Assembly (NCBI GenBank): GCA_013812565.1
Contig: JACCTF010000448.1
Span: 1-10,170, forward strand
DNA: 10,170 bases
Direction of reading: 5' to 3'
DNA from: Pyrinomonadaceae bacterium
GTDB lineage: Bacteria > Acidobacteriota > Blastocatellia > Pyrinomonadales > Pyrinomonadaceae
Notes under the pieces: generated by a model
Databases searched by the model: none
Seen by the model: the letters and a program-made list of their open reading frames with translations, nothing else
What the model was told of the DNA's origin: nothing
Shown here: in pieces, positions 1-7,018 of the stretch
Layout of the letters: each line of letters opens with the position of its first letter
Position numbering within the stretch: position 1 is the first letter of the stretch
Program-made: the position numbers and the translations under genes

Positions 1-1040
1 CACCAACCCCTACGCCAACCCCGACGCCGACCCCCATACCGCCACCATCCTCCAACCTTAGCGGGCAGGACATCGGCGCGGTCGGCGTGGCGGGCAGCAC
101 CAGCAGGAGCAGCGGCGGCACCTACACCCTTAGCGGCAGCGGTGCTGACATCTGGAACACCTCCGACAGCTTTCACTACGCGCACAGGGCGCTTGCCGGC
201 GACGGCGAGATCGTGGCGCGCGTGATTGGCGTCGGCAACGCTAACACGTGGGCCAAGGCCGGGGTGATGATCAGGGAGACGCTCACGCCCGGGTCAAAAC
301 ACGCCATGATGGTGCTGACACCGGGAAACGGGGCCGCCTTCCAGCGCCGCACAACCACGGGCGGCGCGAGCACGCACACGAGCGGTGGCGCGGCCACGGC
401 ACCGCTCTGGGTCAAGTTAGTGCGAAGCGGCAACACCTTTAGCGCCTACCGCTCGGCCGACGGCGCGACGTGGACGCTAATCGGGACAGAGACAATCGCA
501 ATGGCGGGCAACGTTTATGTCGGTTTAGCCGTGACGAGCCATAACAATTCCGTCGCGGTCCAGGCGACCTTTGACAACCTCAGCATCGGCTCGGCGGGTG
601 TGCCACCGCCGCCTACAGGCTACTTCGAGATTGTGGCGCGCCACAGCAACAAGTGCTTGGATGTGAGCGGCGGCTCAACCGCCAACGGATCAGTGATCAT
701 ACAATGGGACTGTCATGGCGGAGCGAATCAGCAGTGGCAGCGCGTCGCCGTCGGCGGCGGGTACGAACGGCTGGTCGCACCTCACAGCGGCAAAGTGTTG
801 GATGTATCTGCATCCTCAACCGCGAACGGCGCGCGAGTTCACCAGCAGGAGTTTGTCGGCGGAGCTAACCAACAGTGGTTGCTGGAGTCTTTGGGGGGTG
901 GTTATTACAAGATTCTAGCCAGGCACAGCGGCAAAGCGCTCGACGTCAGCGGCGTGTCACAGGCGAACGGCGCAATCGTCCACCAGTGGGATTATGTGGG
1001 CGGTGCCAATCAGCAGTGGTTGTTGCGCGCTATACCATAG
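1..1040 (+). CDS. Secreted/surface protein with ConA-like domain and ricin B-type beta-trefoil (5' truncated)
   Basis: The reading frame is open from the left edge (codons start at base 3) to a TAG at 1038-1040, so the N-terminus lies outside the window. A GTG at 87 is internal and not the likely start. Visible parts are a Pro-Thr dipeptide linker (about 3-56), a concanavalin A-like beta-sandwich of about 180 residues (about 57-591) of the type attached to bacterial glycoside-binding proteins, then a ricin B-type domain (about 619-1037). The ricin part has three repeats, each with an H-S-x-K-x-L-D-V-S start and an NQQW (QxW) end. The NQQW codons start at 726, 867 and 1008, exactly 47 residues apart, which is a complete beta-trefoil. 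The likely role is extracellular carbohydrate binding, perhaps targeting an upstream catalytic domain that is not visible. Linker and domain types imply export. Domain assignment is confident; substrate and full function are unknown. Confidence 0.88.
   Translation, partial: PTPTPTPTPTPIPPPSSNLSGQDIGAVGVAGSTSRSSGGTYTLSGSGADIWNTSDSFHYAHRALAGDGEIVARVIGVGNANTWAKAGVMIRETLTPGSKHAMMVLTPGNGAAFQRRTTTGGASTHTSGGAATAPLWVKLVRSGNTFSAYRSADGATWTLIGTETIAMAGNVYVGLAVTSHNNSVAVQATFDNLSIGSAGVPPPPTGYFEIVARHSNKCLDVSGGSTANGSVIIQWDCHGGANQQWQRVAVGGGYERLVAPHSGKVLDVSASSTANGARVHQQEFVGGANQQWLLESLGGGYYKILARHSGKALDVSGVSQANGAIVHQWDYVGGANQQWLLRAIP
619..1037 (+). repeat. Three 141-bp repeats encoding the beta-trefoil subdomains
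   Basis: Three consecutive units share the H-S-x-K-x-L-D-V-S ... N-G ... G-G-A-N-Q-Q-W pattern. Corresponding NQQW codons at 726, 867 and 1008 are spaced 141 bases apart. This is the internal threefold symmetry normal for ricin-type lectins. Units 2 and 3 look more alike than unit 1, suggesting a later duplication. Confidence 0.8.
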
Positions 1041-1079
1041 CCACGTCACTGCGTTTTGATCCAGGTCAGTTTAAGCTCG

Positions 1080-1124
1080 GTTTAGTGCAAGATACTTTCT
1101 TCGGTGCCTTGCACTAAACATTTT
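1080..1124 (+). terminator. Hairpin terminator after the lectin gene
   Basis: Bases 1080-1091 (GTTTAGTGCAAG) and 1108-1119 form a perfect 12-bp inverted repeat around a 16-base loop. They are followed by a short T-rich stretch (CATTTTAG). It starts 39 bases after the lectin stop codon and precedes the tRNA promoter, so it fits an intrinsic terminator separating the two units. The T tract is short, so efficiency is uncertain. Confidence 0.7.
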
Positions 1125-1148
1125 AGGGTGGCTCAGCAGCGCGCCCGC

Positions 1149-1177
1149 TTGCGGCTATTTTCTCTCAACCCTATAAT
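1149..1177 (+). promoter_or_regulatory. Probable sigma-70 promoter of the split tRNA gene
   Basis: A perfect -10 hexamer TATAAT at 1172-1177 lies 17 bases downstream of TTGCGG (1149-1154), which keeps the TTG of the -35 consensus. Predicted transcription would begin near 1184, about 16 bases before the mature tRNA 5' end at 1200. Position and spacing suit a tRNA promoter; the -35 is weak. Confidence 0.6.
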
Positions 1178-1233
1178 CCCGCCAGAGCAATCAACTCATG
1201 CCCTCGTAGCTCAATTGGTTAGAGCAGCGGACT

Positions 1234-2282
1234 CAATCTTTGAAAACTCTAAGTGGAAAAGTCAGGATTATGAACTTCGGCGTGGCAGTTAAAACAAAGA
1301 AGCTGGCTTTTCCATATGATTTTCTAAAGTGGGTTGCAAGCGTATCACACTACAAAACACAATCTTGTTTTCAGGTACGTTTGTAGAACTTGTCAAATTC
1401 GGGGAAGCCTGAGGCCTGCGAAAGCGGTATGGTAATCCCGAGCCAAGCCTTGCTGACAGCAAGGAAGGTGTAGAGACTGTTAAGCCCAAACTTGAGAACC
1501 TGTATGAAGGTTCAAACGGTGTCCTACAAACGATCTTTGGTAATCGGAATGTTGTTGGGCGATGCGAATTCCAGAAAACGCAACCGCCACGACGGCGTGC
1601 ATAGCGTCTGCTTCACCGTTACCCATTCCCAAAACCAAGCCGACTTGGTGGCATGGAAAGCGGCGGAGATGGCAAAGCACTACGGCGTGAACGTTAATTT
1701 TCATCATCGCGTTTTCAGTTATTCCTGCTTTTCAACATTTTCCTTCACGCAGAGAAAGCGTCTGCGCGTAATTCATGACTGGTTTCACCGGGGGAAACGC
1801 AAATTCATCTCGGAGAAAATCCGGTTCATGGATCATCCGATTGGATTGGCAATGTTGCTGTGTGACGATGGCTCAATTCGACGGCGAAAGAAGCAGCATC
1901 GAGACGGAACGACGTATTACCTAGCTCCGTCAATCACAATCGCAACGCATTGCTTTAGCGAGGAAGAAGTAACTTTGCTTCTTGCTCAAATCAACCGGAT
2001 GTGTGGCGCAGAAGGATACATCAACCCGGAACGACGAGTTGTATGCGGTGATAAAGTTGTCTATCACAGGATTAACTTCAACGCGGAAAACTCGAAGATT
2101 CTGTGGAACTATGTATCTGCATGGATGCCTTGCGTTCCTTCAATGATGAATAAATTTGAGTTCATTATTGGAAGGTACGGGCTAAAGGAAACGGCAAGCG
2201 CGTAAAGCGAAGAGAAAGTCCAGACCACAAACATTGATTCAAATAACCGAATCAATGTGCGGCGAAAGCCGTAGTTGGTAAG
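1234..2282 (+). mobile_element. Group I self-splicing intron (IC3-like) in the tRNA anticodon loop
   Basis: The 1049-nt insert separates U33 from C34 of the tRNA and ends in G2282, matching the group I rule (exon ends in U, intron ends in G). Core elements recognisable against the Azoarcus tRNA-Ile intron are AATTCGG at about 1396, ATCCCGAGCCAAGC at about 1434-1448, AAGGTGTAGAGACT (1465-1478, P6/P7 region) and AAAGTCCAG (about 2215-2223, P7 3' strand). Helices I can draw are P2 (1254-1265 with 1303-1314, 12 bp), a P6-region hairpin (1448-1454 with 1458-1464), P9 (2231-2240 with 2249-2258, 10 bp) and a GAAA-tetraloop hairpin (2260-2271). A second GAAA loop sits in the P5 region near 1422. The endonuclease gene occupies the P8 region. 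P1 and P3 are not clearly resolved. Confidence 0.88.
1504..2205 (+). CDS. LAGLIDADG homing endonuclease encoded in the intron
   Basis: This 233-residue protein has two LAGLIDADG-type helices: LVIGMLLGDA near residues 12-21 (catalytic D20) and IGLAMLLCDDGS near 103-114 (D112). The two-motif, single-chain architecture and length match monomeric homing endonucleases, which cut intron-less alleles and so spread the host intron. The second half contains basic stretches and the aromatic pattern typical of DNA-contacting sheets in the family. I chose ATG 1504; a TTG at 1492 is in frame but has less support. Only a weak GAG (1494-1496) could act as ribosome binding site. The gene is visibly more AT-rich than its neighbours, consistent with independent acquisition. 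Both acidic residues are present, so it appears intact. The natural target should be the uninterrupted tRNA-Ile(CAU) anticodon region. It ends about 12 bases before the P7 3' strand. Confidence 0.85.
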   Translation: MKVQTVSYKRSLVIGMLLGDANSRKRNRHDGVHSVCFTVTHSQNQADLVAWKAAEMAKHYGVNVNFHHRVFSYSCFSTFSFTQRKRLRVIHDWFHRGKRKFISEKIRFMDHPIGLAMLLCDDGSIRRRKKQHRDGTTYYLAPSITIATHCFSEEEVTLLLAQINRMCGAEGYINPERRVVCGDKVVYHRINFNAENSKILWNYVSAWMPCVPSMMNKFEFIIGRYGLKETASA

Positions 2283-2380
2283 CATAATCCGTTGGTTCCC
2301 CGTTCAAGTCGGGGCGAGGGCATACCATCATTTCTGCATCAACACCGCCCCATCACGAGTGTTAAGTTAATATCCTCGTT

Positions 2381-3217
2381 ATGAGTAACATAAGCGATGC
2401 GCCGCGTGAAACATTAATCCGCATCATCGCCAAGTATGGATTTGCGGTACGTGAGAATCCGAAACGCTGCGAAGCTTTGCTGCGAGATTTATGCGGAGAG
2501 TACCGCCGCGAGATCAACATCCTAATGGGCGCGCTGGAAGAACGCGTTCCTCTGGACTTGATGAGTTCAGGCAAAGGGCTGCCGCGAGAGGCGCTGCTCG
2601 CGCGCCTCACAAAGCGACTGCAAGATCAGCTCGCATACACCGAAGATGCCGCGCGGTGGGCCGTCGATTCATGGGCGCTGGCGCTCGGCGTGATCTCAAG
2701 CGCAGAGGCGGAGGCTCGCGCGAAAGCGGCGGCGAGTAACAGAGAGCAAGCACAGCCACGCAACCCGACATCATCGAACAACCCTCTCCCCAAAAGTGCG
2801 AAACCCGCGACACCCAATCCGCCGCCGTTGAAGCAACCTACGCCCGCAGTTTCAAGTTCACCCCCTCCTCGCTTACACCCGCACGCGCCTCCAAGCACGG
2901 CCGGGCAATCAACCCATTCGCCATTCCGCCCGCCGAGCAGACCCGCGCATATAACATCGCCGCCCATCGCATCATCTCCACTGCCAAGCGCGCCGCCTTC
3001 ATTAAACACCAGTCCGGTTGCTCGACAGCCCCCACCTTTCACCGTTGAACCTCGAAGGACTTGGATCGGAAAGCTACGCGGGTGTCTGCTAGTCGTCCTC
3101 CTTATTACCGGATTGATCGTCGCGGCTGTTTTCGCCGTACCCGCGATTATCACTCTGCTGCGCCAAGAACAACTTCAGCCCAGTATCAACGAGCCGCGTA
3201 TCCCTCGTAGCAATTAA
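2381..3217 (+). CDS. Adaptor-domain protein with Pro-rich stalk and C-terminal membrane anchor
   Basis: The protein has 278 residues in three parts. Residues 8-112 form a predicted helical domain with RCEALLRDLCGEYRREI and ARWAVDSWALALG signatures. Residues about 120-225 are Pro/Ser-rich, low complexity and probably disordered. A hydrophobic helix at about 235-260 is preceded by RR and K-R residues, so the N-terminal domain should be cytoplasmic with about 18 residues outside. The first domain is 57% identical, without gaps, to the N-terminus of the beta-helix protein downstream (5417-6991). I do not recognise it as a named family. No Shine-Dalgarno is visible before ATG 2381, and TTAATAT lies only about 9 bases upstream, so a leaderless or near-leaderless transcript is possible. 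By context it is likely a membrane-tethered partner of the vWA/PP2C/kinase set. Function is inferred, not shown. Confidence 0.82.
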   Translation: MSNISDAPRETLIRIIAKYGFAVRENPKRCEALLRDLCGEYRREINILMGALEERVPLDLMSSGKGLPREALLARLTKRLQDQLAYTEDAARWAVDSWALALGVISSAEAEARAKAAASNREQAQPRNPTSSNNPLPKSAKPATPNPPPLKQPTPAVSSSPPPRLHPHAPPSTAGQSTHSPFRPPSRPAHITSPPIASSPLPSAPPSLNTSPVARQPPPFTVEPRRTWIGKLRGCLLVVLLITGLIVAAVFAVPAIITLLRQEQLQPSINEPRIPRSN

Positions 3218-3304
3218 GCGGTGATGCGTACCACACTCGCCACCTCGTCTAATCCGAGCGGCATCAATCGGAACTTCTCATGACCAATCTAATGGCGTGT
3301 CATA

Positions 3305-3333
3305 CAGACAACCGATCTTCCATCAAGTATACT
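3305..3333 (+). promoter_or_regulatory. Candidate promoter for the vWA-PP2C-beta-helix operon
   Basis: Within the 171-bp gap before the vWA gene, TATACT (3328-3333, 5/6 to the -10 consensus) is spaced 17 bases from CAGACA (3305-3310, 4/6 to TTGACA). It would give a leader of about 50 bases before ATG 3389. The remaining gap sequence shows no other clear signal. Sequence match only; moderate to low confidence. Confidence 0.4.
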
Positions 3334-3388
3334 GCGGGCCAATCCGAGCAATAACTTTAAGACCAAATATTTCGAAGGGGAATTAATC

Positions 3389-4222
3389 ATGAGCAAACGA
3401 CCAGGAGGCGAACTCGCCTCACGACCGCTGCACTTTATCTGGATCGCCGACAGTTCCGGCTCAATGGAGCAAGACGGAAAGATTCAAGCCTTAAACACCG
3501 CGATCCGTGAAGCCATCCCGCACATGCGCAAGGTGGCCGAGGACAACCCCAACGCGCAGGTGCTCGTTCGTGCCGTTAAATTTTCTAACGGCGCGCAGTG
3601 GCACATCTCGCAGCCCACTCCGGTCGCTGATTTTGGCTGGCAGGACCTTCCCGCCGATGGCGAAACCGACATGGGCAAAGCGCTCTCGCTTGTCGCTGAG
3701 CAACTCAAGATGCCGCCGATGTCCGACCGCGCGCTTCCGCCTGTGCTCGTGCTGATCTCCGACGGTCAGCCAACGGACGATTTCGACGCGGGCCTCAAAG
3801 CTCTGATGGAGCAACCGTGGGGCAAAAAAGCGGTGCGCATTGCGATCTCTATCGGGCAGGATGCCGACCCCGAAGTCTTACAAAAGTTCATCGGGCATCC
3901 GGAAATGAAACCGCTCGCGGCGAACAGTCCTGAAGCTCTTGTCAAACATATCAAGTGGGCTTCGACCGCCGTCTTAAAGTCGGCGTCATCACCGGCAGCA
4001 CAGGGAACGGATCATCCCGACGCATCACCCGCCTCGGCCGCCACGCCGGTAGGTGTACCCGTTCCGACCGCTGCCCCTCCTGCTTCTGCCGCCCCCCCCG
4101 ATCCGTCTGCTCCGTCCGCTCCCCCTGATCCGTCTTCTGCTTCGCCCGCCCCGGCTGCCCCCGGCACTGCTTCCGGCACAGGCCCTGCCGCGAATCAACC
4201 GGCGGCCGATGACGTGTGGTAG
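3389..4222 (+). CDS. vWA domain protein, TerY/YegL type
   Basis: The protein has 277 residues. Residues about 13-195 form a von Willebrand factor A domain with an intact metal-ion-dependent adhesion site: DSSGS (D21, S23, S25), the T of DGETDMG (T93) and the D of ISDGQPTDD (D125). There is no signal peptide, so it should be cytoplasmic. Residues about 199-277 are a Pro/Ala/Ser-rich low-complexity tail and no metal-binding Cys cluster follows the domain. A strong AAGGGG ribosome site precedes ATG 3389. The PP2C gene starts 12 bases downstream, implying cotranscription. In TerY-P triads (E. coli YegL with PphC and YegI), the vWA protein is thought to act as a Mg-dependent scaffold or substrate for the kinase/phosphatase pair. 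I assign this role from family and neighbourhood. An 8-C run at 4092-4099 lies in the tail. Confidence 0.88.
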   Translation: MSKRPGGELASRPLHFIWIADSSGSMEQDGKIQALNTAIREAIPHMRKVAEDNPNAQVLVRAVKFSNGAQWHISQPTPVADFGWQDLPADGETDMGKALSLVAEQLKMPPMSDRALPPVLVLISDGQPTDDFDAGLKALMEQPWGKKAVRIAISIGQDADPEVLQKFIGHPEMKPLAANSPEALVKHIKWASTAVLKSASSPAAQGTDHPDASPASAATPVGVPVPTAAPPASAAPPDPSAPSAPPDPSSASPAPAAPGTASGTGPAANQPAADDVW

Positions 4223-4234
4223 AGGAGAGCACGG

Positions 4235-5386
4235 ATGACAGAAGCAACGGAAGAAGCAACCGCCACGGCTGACGTGGTGGTGGCGGCGAACGCAAACGTG
4301 AACGCCGATGCGAAAACGGTGATTGCGGCGAATACGCCGGAGTGGCGCATTATCGGCGAAACTGTACCCGGCGCGTCTCACCTGCGCGCCGGGGTACCGA
4401 ATCAAGACGCGATACTGCACCTGCGTGAATCGAGCGTCGCACTGCCGCTGATTCTTTCAATCTCCGATGGTCACGGCAGCAACAAGTGCTTTCGCAGCGA
4501 CCGTGGCTCGCGCTTCGCCGTCACCATCGGCGCGGAGTTGATGCGCGAACTTCTCAACGAAAAGCGCAGCGACTACGACGCTTCCAAAATTGAAAACAAG
4601 GCGAAAGAAGGGCTGCCCGTCGAGTTTGCGCGCAGGTGGAATGAAGCTGTTGCGGCCGACCTAAAACGTGAGCCGCTCACAAAAGCGGAGTTCGACCAAC
4701 TGGAAGCAAAGGACGGAGGGCGCGCTCGCCAGATCGTTGAAGCTCATCAGTCGCTCGCCTACGGTGCAACCACCCTCACCGTCGCTTTAACTCAATCGTT
4801 TGTTCTTTACCTACAACTCGGCGACGGCGAGATCATCACCGTTTCACAGACGGGTGAAGTCTCCAAACCGCTGCCCGAAGACGAACGCTTGCTCGCCAAC
4901 GAAACGACTTCACTCTGCTCAGACAGTGCGGCGAAAGACTTTCGGTTCGCTTATCAACCGCTCTCCAACCCGCCCCCCGCGCTTATCCTGATGACCACCG
5001 ACGGCTATGCCAACTCGTTCACGAACGATGCCGGATTTCTTCAAGTCGGCAGCGACATCCTTGAGATGCTGCGCACCAACGGGTTCGACACCGTGAACCG
5101 AAGTGTCAAAGGATGGATCGAAGAAGCGACGCGGGTGGGCAGCGGCGACGATTGCACGCTCGGCATCCTCGTTCGCATGGATTCGCTGAAGAGGCCTGCT
5201 CCCTCACCTCCGGCGGAAACTTCAGCGGAGTCATCCGCCCCGTTACAACCTTCGCCATCATCCGCCTCTCCTCACGACACACAAACCGCTTCGGCAAAGA
5301 GCGAAGTTCAAGCTCCAACAATCGTTCCAACAACAAACGTCAACGAAGCCATTACTGATTCATCCACTAAAAAGACCCAACCGTAA
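4235..5386 (+). CDS. PP2C-family protein phosphatase (PphC-like)
   Basis: The protein has 383 residues. All main PP2C metal-site motifs are visible in order: PNQD (D58), SDGHGS (D78, G79), YGATTL (about 176-181), LGDGE (D197), TTDGY (D256) and GSGDD (D305, D306). It should therefore be an active Mn/Mg-dependent Ser/Thr phosphatase of the soluble PP2C_2 type. The first 33 residues are Ala/Val-rich and look disordered; residues about 320-383 are a Ser/Pro-rich tail. An insert of about 60 residues (about 108-170) between the SDGHG and YGATT motifs is charged and helical in character. Start ATG 4235 follows GAGGAG by a good distance, 12 bases after the vWA stop. The likely job is reversing phosphorylation by the kinase at 7184. 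No transmembrane segment is visible. Confidence 0.9.
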   Translation: MTEATEEATATADVVVAANANVNADAKTVIAANTPEWRIIGETVPGASHLRAGVPNQDAILHLRESSVALPLILSISDGHGSNKCFRSDRGSRFAVTIGAELMRELLNEKRSDYDASKIENKAKEGLPVEFARRWNEAVAADLKREPLTKAEFDQLEAKDGGRARQIVEAHQSLAYGATTLTVALTQSFVLYLQLGDGEIITVSQTGEVSKPLPEDERLLANETTSLCSDSAAKDFRFAYQPLSNPPPALILMTTDGYANSFTNDAGFLQVGSDILEMLRTNGFDTVNRSVKGWIEEATRVGSGDDCTLGILVRMDSLKRPAPSPPAETSAESSAPLQPSPSSASPHDTQTASAKSEVQAPTIVPTTNVNEAITDSSTKKTQP

Positions 5387-5416
5387 ACGGTTCGCCGGTA
5401 CGATACGCGCCTCGTG

Positions 5417-6991
5417 ATGGACAATCTACCGAGACAAAAACTCTGCGAAATCGTCTCCCGCTACGGGCGCTCCGTAGCCAGTGACGCGCGCCGTTGCGAA
5501 GGGCTGCTGCGCGATTACTGCGGCACATACCGCCGCGAGATCGCGGTGCTCGTCGCGGCGCTTGAGGAACGCATTGCGGCGGACTTGCTCGCGGCAAATG
5601 CCGGACTGCCGCGCGAGGTGTTGCTGAATAAGCTTGCACAACGCCTGCATGACAACCTGGCGATAGATAAACATGCGGCGCGATGGGCAGTTGGTTCGTG
5701 GGCGCTGGCGCTTGAAGTCGTCTCAAGCACCGAGCTTGAAGCGATGGGGCAGGCGCAAGCGGAACGAGCGCAAGCGGAACAAATGCCACCAGCGCAGACG
5801 CAATCAAAGCAAGCTGCGCGAGGGATGCCGGCCGCCGCACCTGCCGCCATTGCGCCGCAGACAAAAACAGCGCCGACAACAATGCGAAATCCATCAAGCA
5901 TCGTCGTTTCTGCCGCGGGCGACGGCGACTATGCGAGCATTGGCGAAGCGTTGCGTGCGGCCCGGCCCGGCGCGCGTTTACTCGTGCGTCCGGGCTTCTA
6001 TAGCGAGAGCGTGAATGTCGACAAGCCGGTTGAGATCATCGGCGACGGAACGCGGGCCGACATCATCATCGAGAGCATGAACGGAAGTTGCGTCGCGATG
6101 CGAACGGATGAAGCGACGGTGCGTGGGTTTACGCTCCGCGAGATGGCAGGCATTGGCAACATGGGCGAAGGGTTTTTCGCCGTTGATATTCCGCAAGGAC
6201 GACTGCTGCTTGATGATTGTGACATCACTTCCAATTCGCTTTCGTGCATTGCCGTCCACAATGATTCGACAGATCCCATCATCCGCCGCTGCCGAATTCA
6301 TACGAGTGCGGACTCTGGCATCTATATCTTCAATGCCGCGACGGGCACGGTGGAAGAATGCGACATCTACAACAACGTCAATGTGGGCGTCGCGATTACC
6401 GAGCGGGCGAAACCCGTTATCAAACGATGCACGATCCGCGACGGTAGAAACGCCGGCATTGTGGTGTGGAGCGGCGGCACAGGGTTAGTTGAAGAGTGCG
6501 AGATTTTCGGTAACGCCAAAGCGGGCGTCGGGATCAGCGAAGCGGGCGACGCGCTTATCCGCGGCTGCCGAATTTACGGCGGAGACAACTCAGGCGTATT
6601 CATCCACGATAGTGGACGGGCCGAGTTGGAAGATTGCGACATTCACAATCACGCCGAAGCGGAAGTGGCAATTACACTTGGTGGCAGCGCGACACTGCGC
6701 GGCTGTCGGATTCACGAAGGCAGACTCTCCGGGATCATTCTCCGCGATCAAGGACGCGCATTGCTCGACGAGTGCGACGTGTACGGCAACGCCGAGACGG
6801 GCGTGAGCGTTCAGGCCCGGGGGATTACCACCATCCAGGCATGTCGTATCAACCGCAACGAAGGGGTGGGGGTGAAAGTTGAGGAAGGCGGCGCGGCAAG
6901 CGTTGTGAATAGTGATTTGACGGAAAACCTGCTCGGCGCGTGGGAGGTCGAAGACGGGGCGTTTGTCGAAGAGAGCGGAAACATTTTCTAA
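5417..6991 (+). CDS. Adaptor domain fused to an 11-coil right-handed beta-helix (pectin-lyase-like fold)
   Basis: The protein has 524 residues and no signal peptide. Residues 5-109 are the same helical domain found at the N-terminus of the protein encoded at 2381-3217. Residues 110-158 form a Gln/Ala-rich linker. From about 160 the sequence becomes a right-handed parallel beta-helix of the NosD/PbH1 type, also seen in FBXO11 and similar binding proteins. Cysteines at 268, 292, 315, 338, 361, 384, 407, 430, 453 and 476 are 23 residues apart (24 for the first step), with Ser at 499 continuing the ladder. Polysaccharide-lyase catalytic residues cannot be identified, so a binding or scaffold role is more likely than an enzyme. 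A GTG directly upstream (5414) is the alternative start. No good ribosome site is visible in the 27-30 base gap after the phosphatase, suggesting translational coupling. Confidence 0.85.
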   Translation: MDNLPRQKLCEIVSRYGRSVASDARRCEGLLRDYCGTYRREIAVLVAALEERIAADLLAANAGLPREVLLNKLAQRLHDNLAIDKHAARWAVGSWALALEVVSSTELEAMGQAQAERAQAEQMPPAQTQSKQAARGMPAAAPAAIAPQTKTAPTTMRNPSSIVVSAAGDGDYASIGEALRAARPGARLLVRPGFYSESVNVDKPVEIIGDGTRADIIIESMNGSCVAMRTDEATVRGFTLREMAGIGNMGEGFFAVDIPQGRLLLDDCDITSNSLSCIAVHNDSTDPIIRRCRIHTSADSGIYIFNAATGTVEECDIYNNVNVGVAITERAKPVIKRCTIRDGRNAGIVVWSGGTGLVEECEIFGNAKAGVGISEAGDALIRGCRIYGGDNSGVFIHDSGRAELEDCDIHNHAEAEVAITLGGSATLRGCRIHEGRLSGIILRDQGRALLDECDVYGNAETGVSVQARGITTIQACRINRNEGVGVKVEEGGAASVVNSDLTENLLGAWEVEDGAFVEESGNIF

Positions 6992-7018
6992 GAGCGTTCA
7001 TCAGAATGAAAATAGTAG

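Larger units (their letters stand above)
1200..2322 (+). tRNA. tRNA-Ile(CAU), split by a group I intron (exons 1200-1233 and 2283-2322)
   Basis: Joining the two exons gives a full 74-nt cloverleaf. The acceptor stem is GCCCTCG/CGAGGGC with discriminator A (2322). The D stem is GCTC/GAGC, the anticodon stem GCGGA/TCCGT with loop CTCATAA, and the T stem CCCCG/CGGGG with loop TTCAAGT. CCA is not encoded. A CAU anticodon can mean initiator Met, elongator Met or Ile2. The G1-C72 pair and the lack of a GGG/CCC anticodon stem exclude initiator Met. C4-G69 and the TTGGT variable region favour Ile2, in which TilS converts C34 to lysidine so that AUA codons are read. Elongator Met remains possible. If this is the only Ile2 gene, splicing is essential for growth. 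Confidence 0.85.

Noticed and set aside
1492..1503. TTG start for the endonuclease
   Set aside because: It adds only four residues, sits in the stem of the P8-region hairpin and has no ribosome site; ATG 1504 is more likely.
1234..2282. Prophage or integrative element inserted at a tRNA gene
   Set aside because: There is no integrase and no repeated tRNA 3' end. The group I core motifs and exact exon joining explain the split better.
2626..3153. Minus-strand ORF of 175 codons opposite the membrane adaptor gene
   Set aside because: It is a shadow of the Pro-rich coding strand (Pro codons read as Gly on the other strand) with no recognisable domain or start signal.
3389..5386. Tellurite-resistance (ter) locus
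   Set aside because: Only the TerY-like vWA and its phosphatase/kinase partners occur; no TerD, TerC or TerB homologue is visible in the window.
5367..5897. Minus-strand ORF of 176 codons opposite the adaptor domain of the beta-helix gene
   Set aside because: The + strand encodes a domain conserved with a second protein in the window, so the antisense frame is incidental.
5900..6988. Pectate lyase or polysaccharide-degrading enzyme
   Set aside because: The fold is right but no catalytic Asp/Arg arrangement can be identified and there is no signal peptide; a scaffold or binding role is more consistent.
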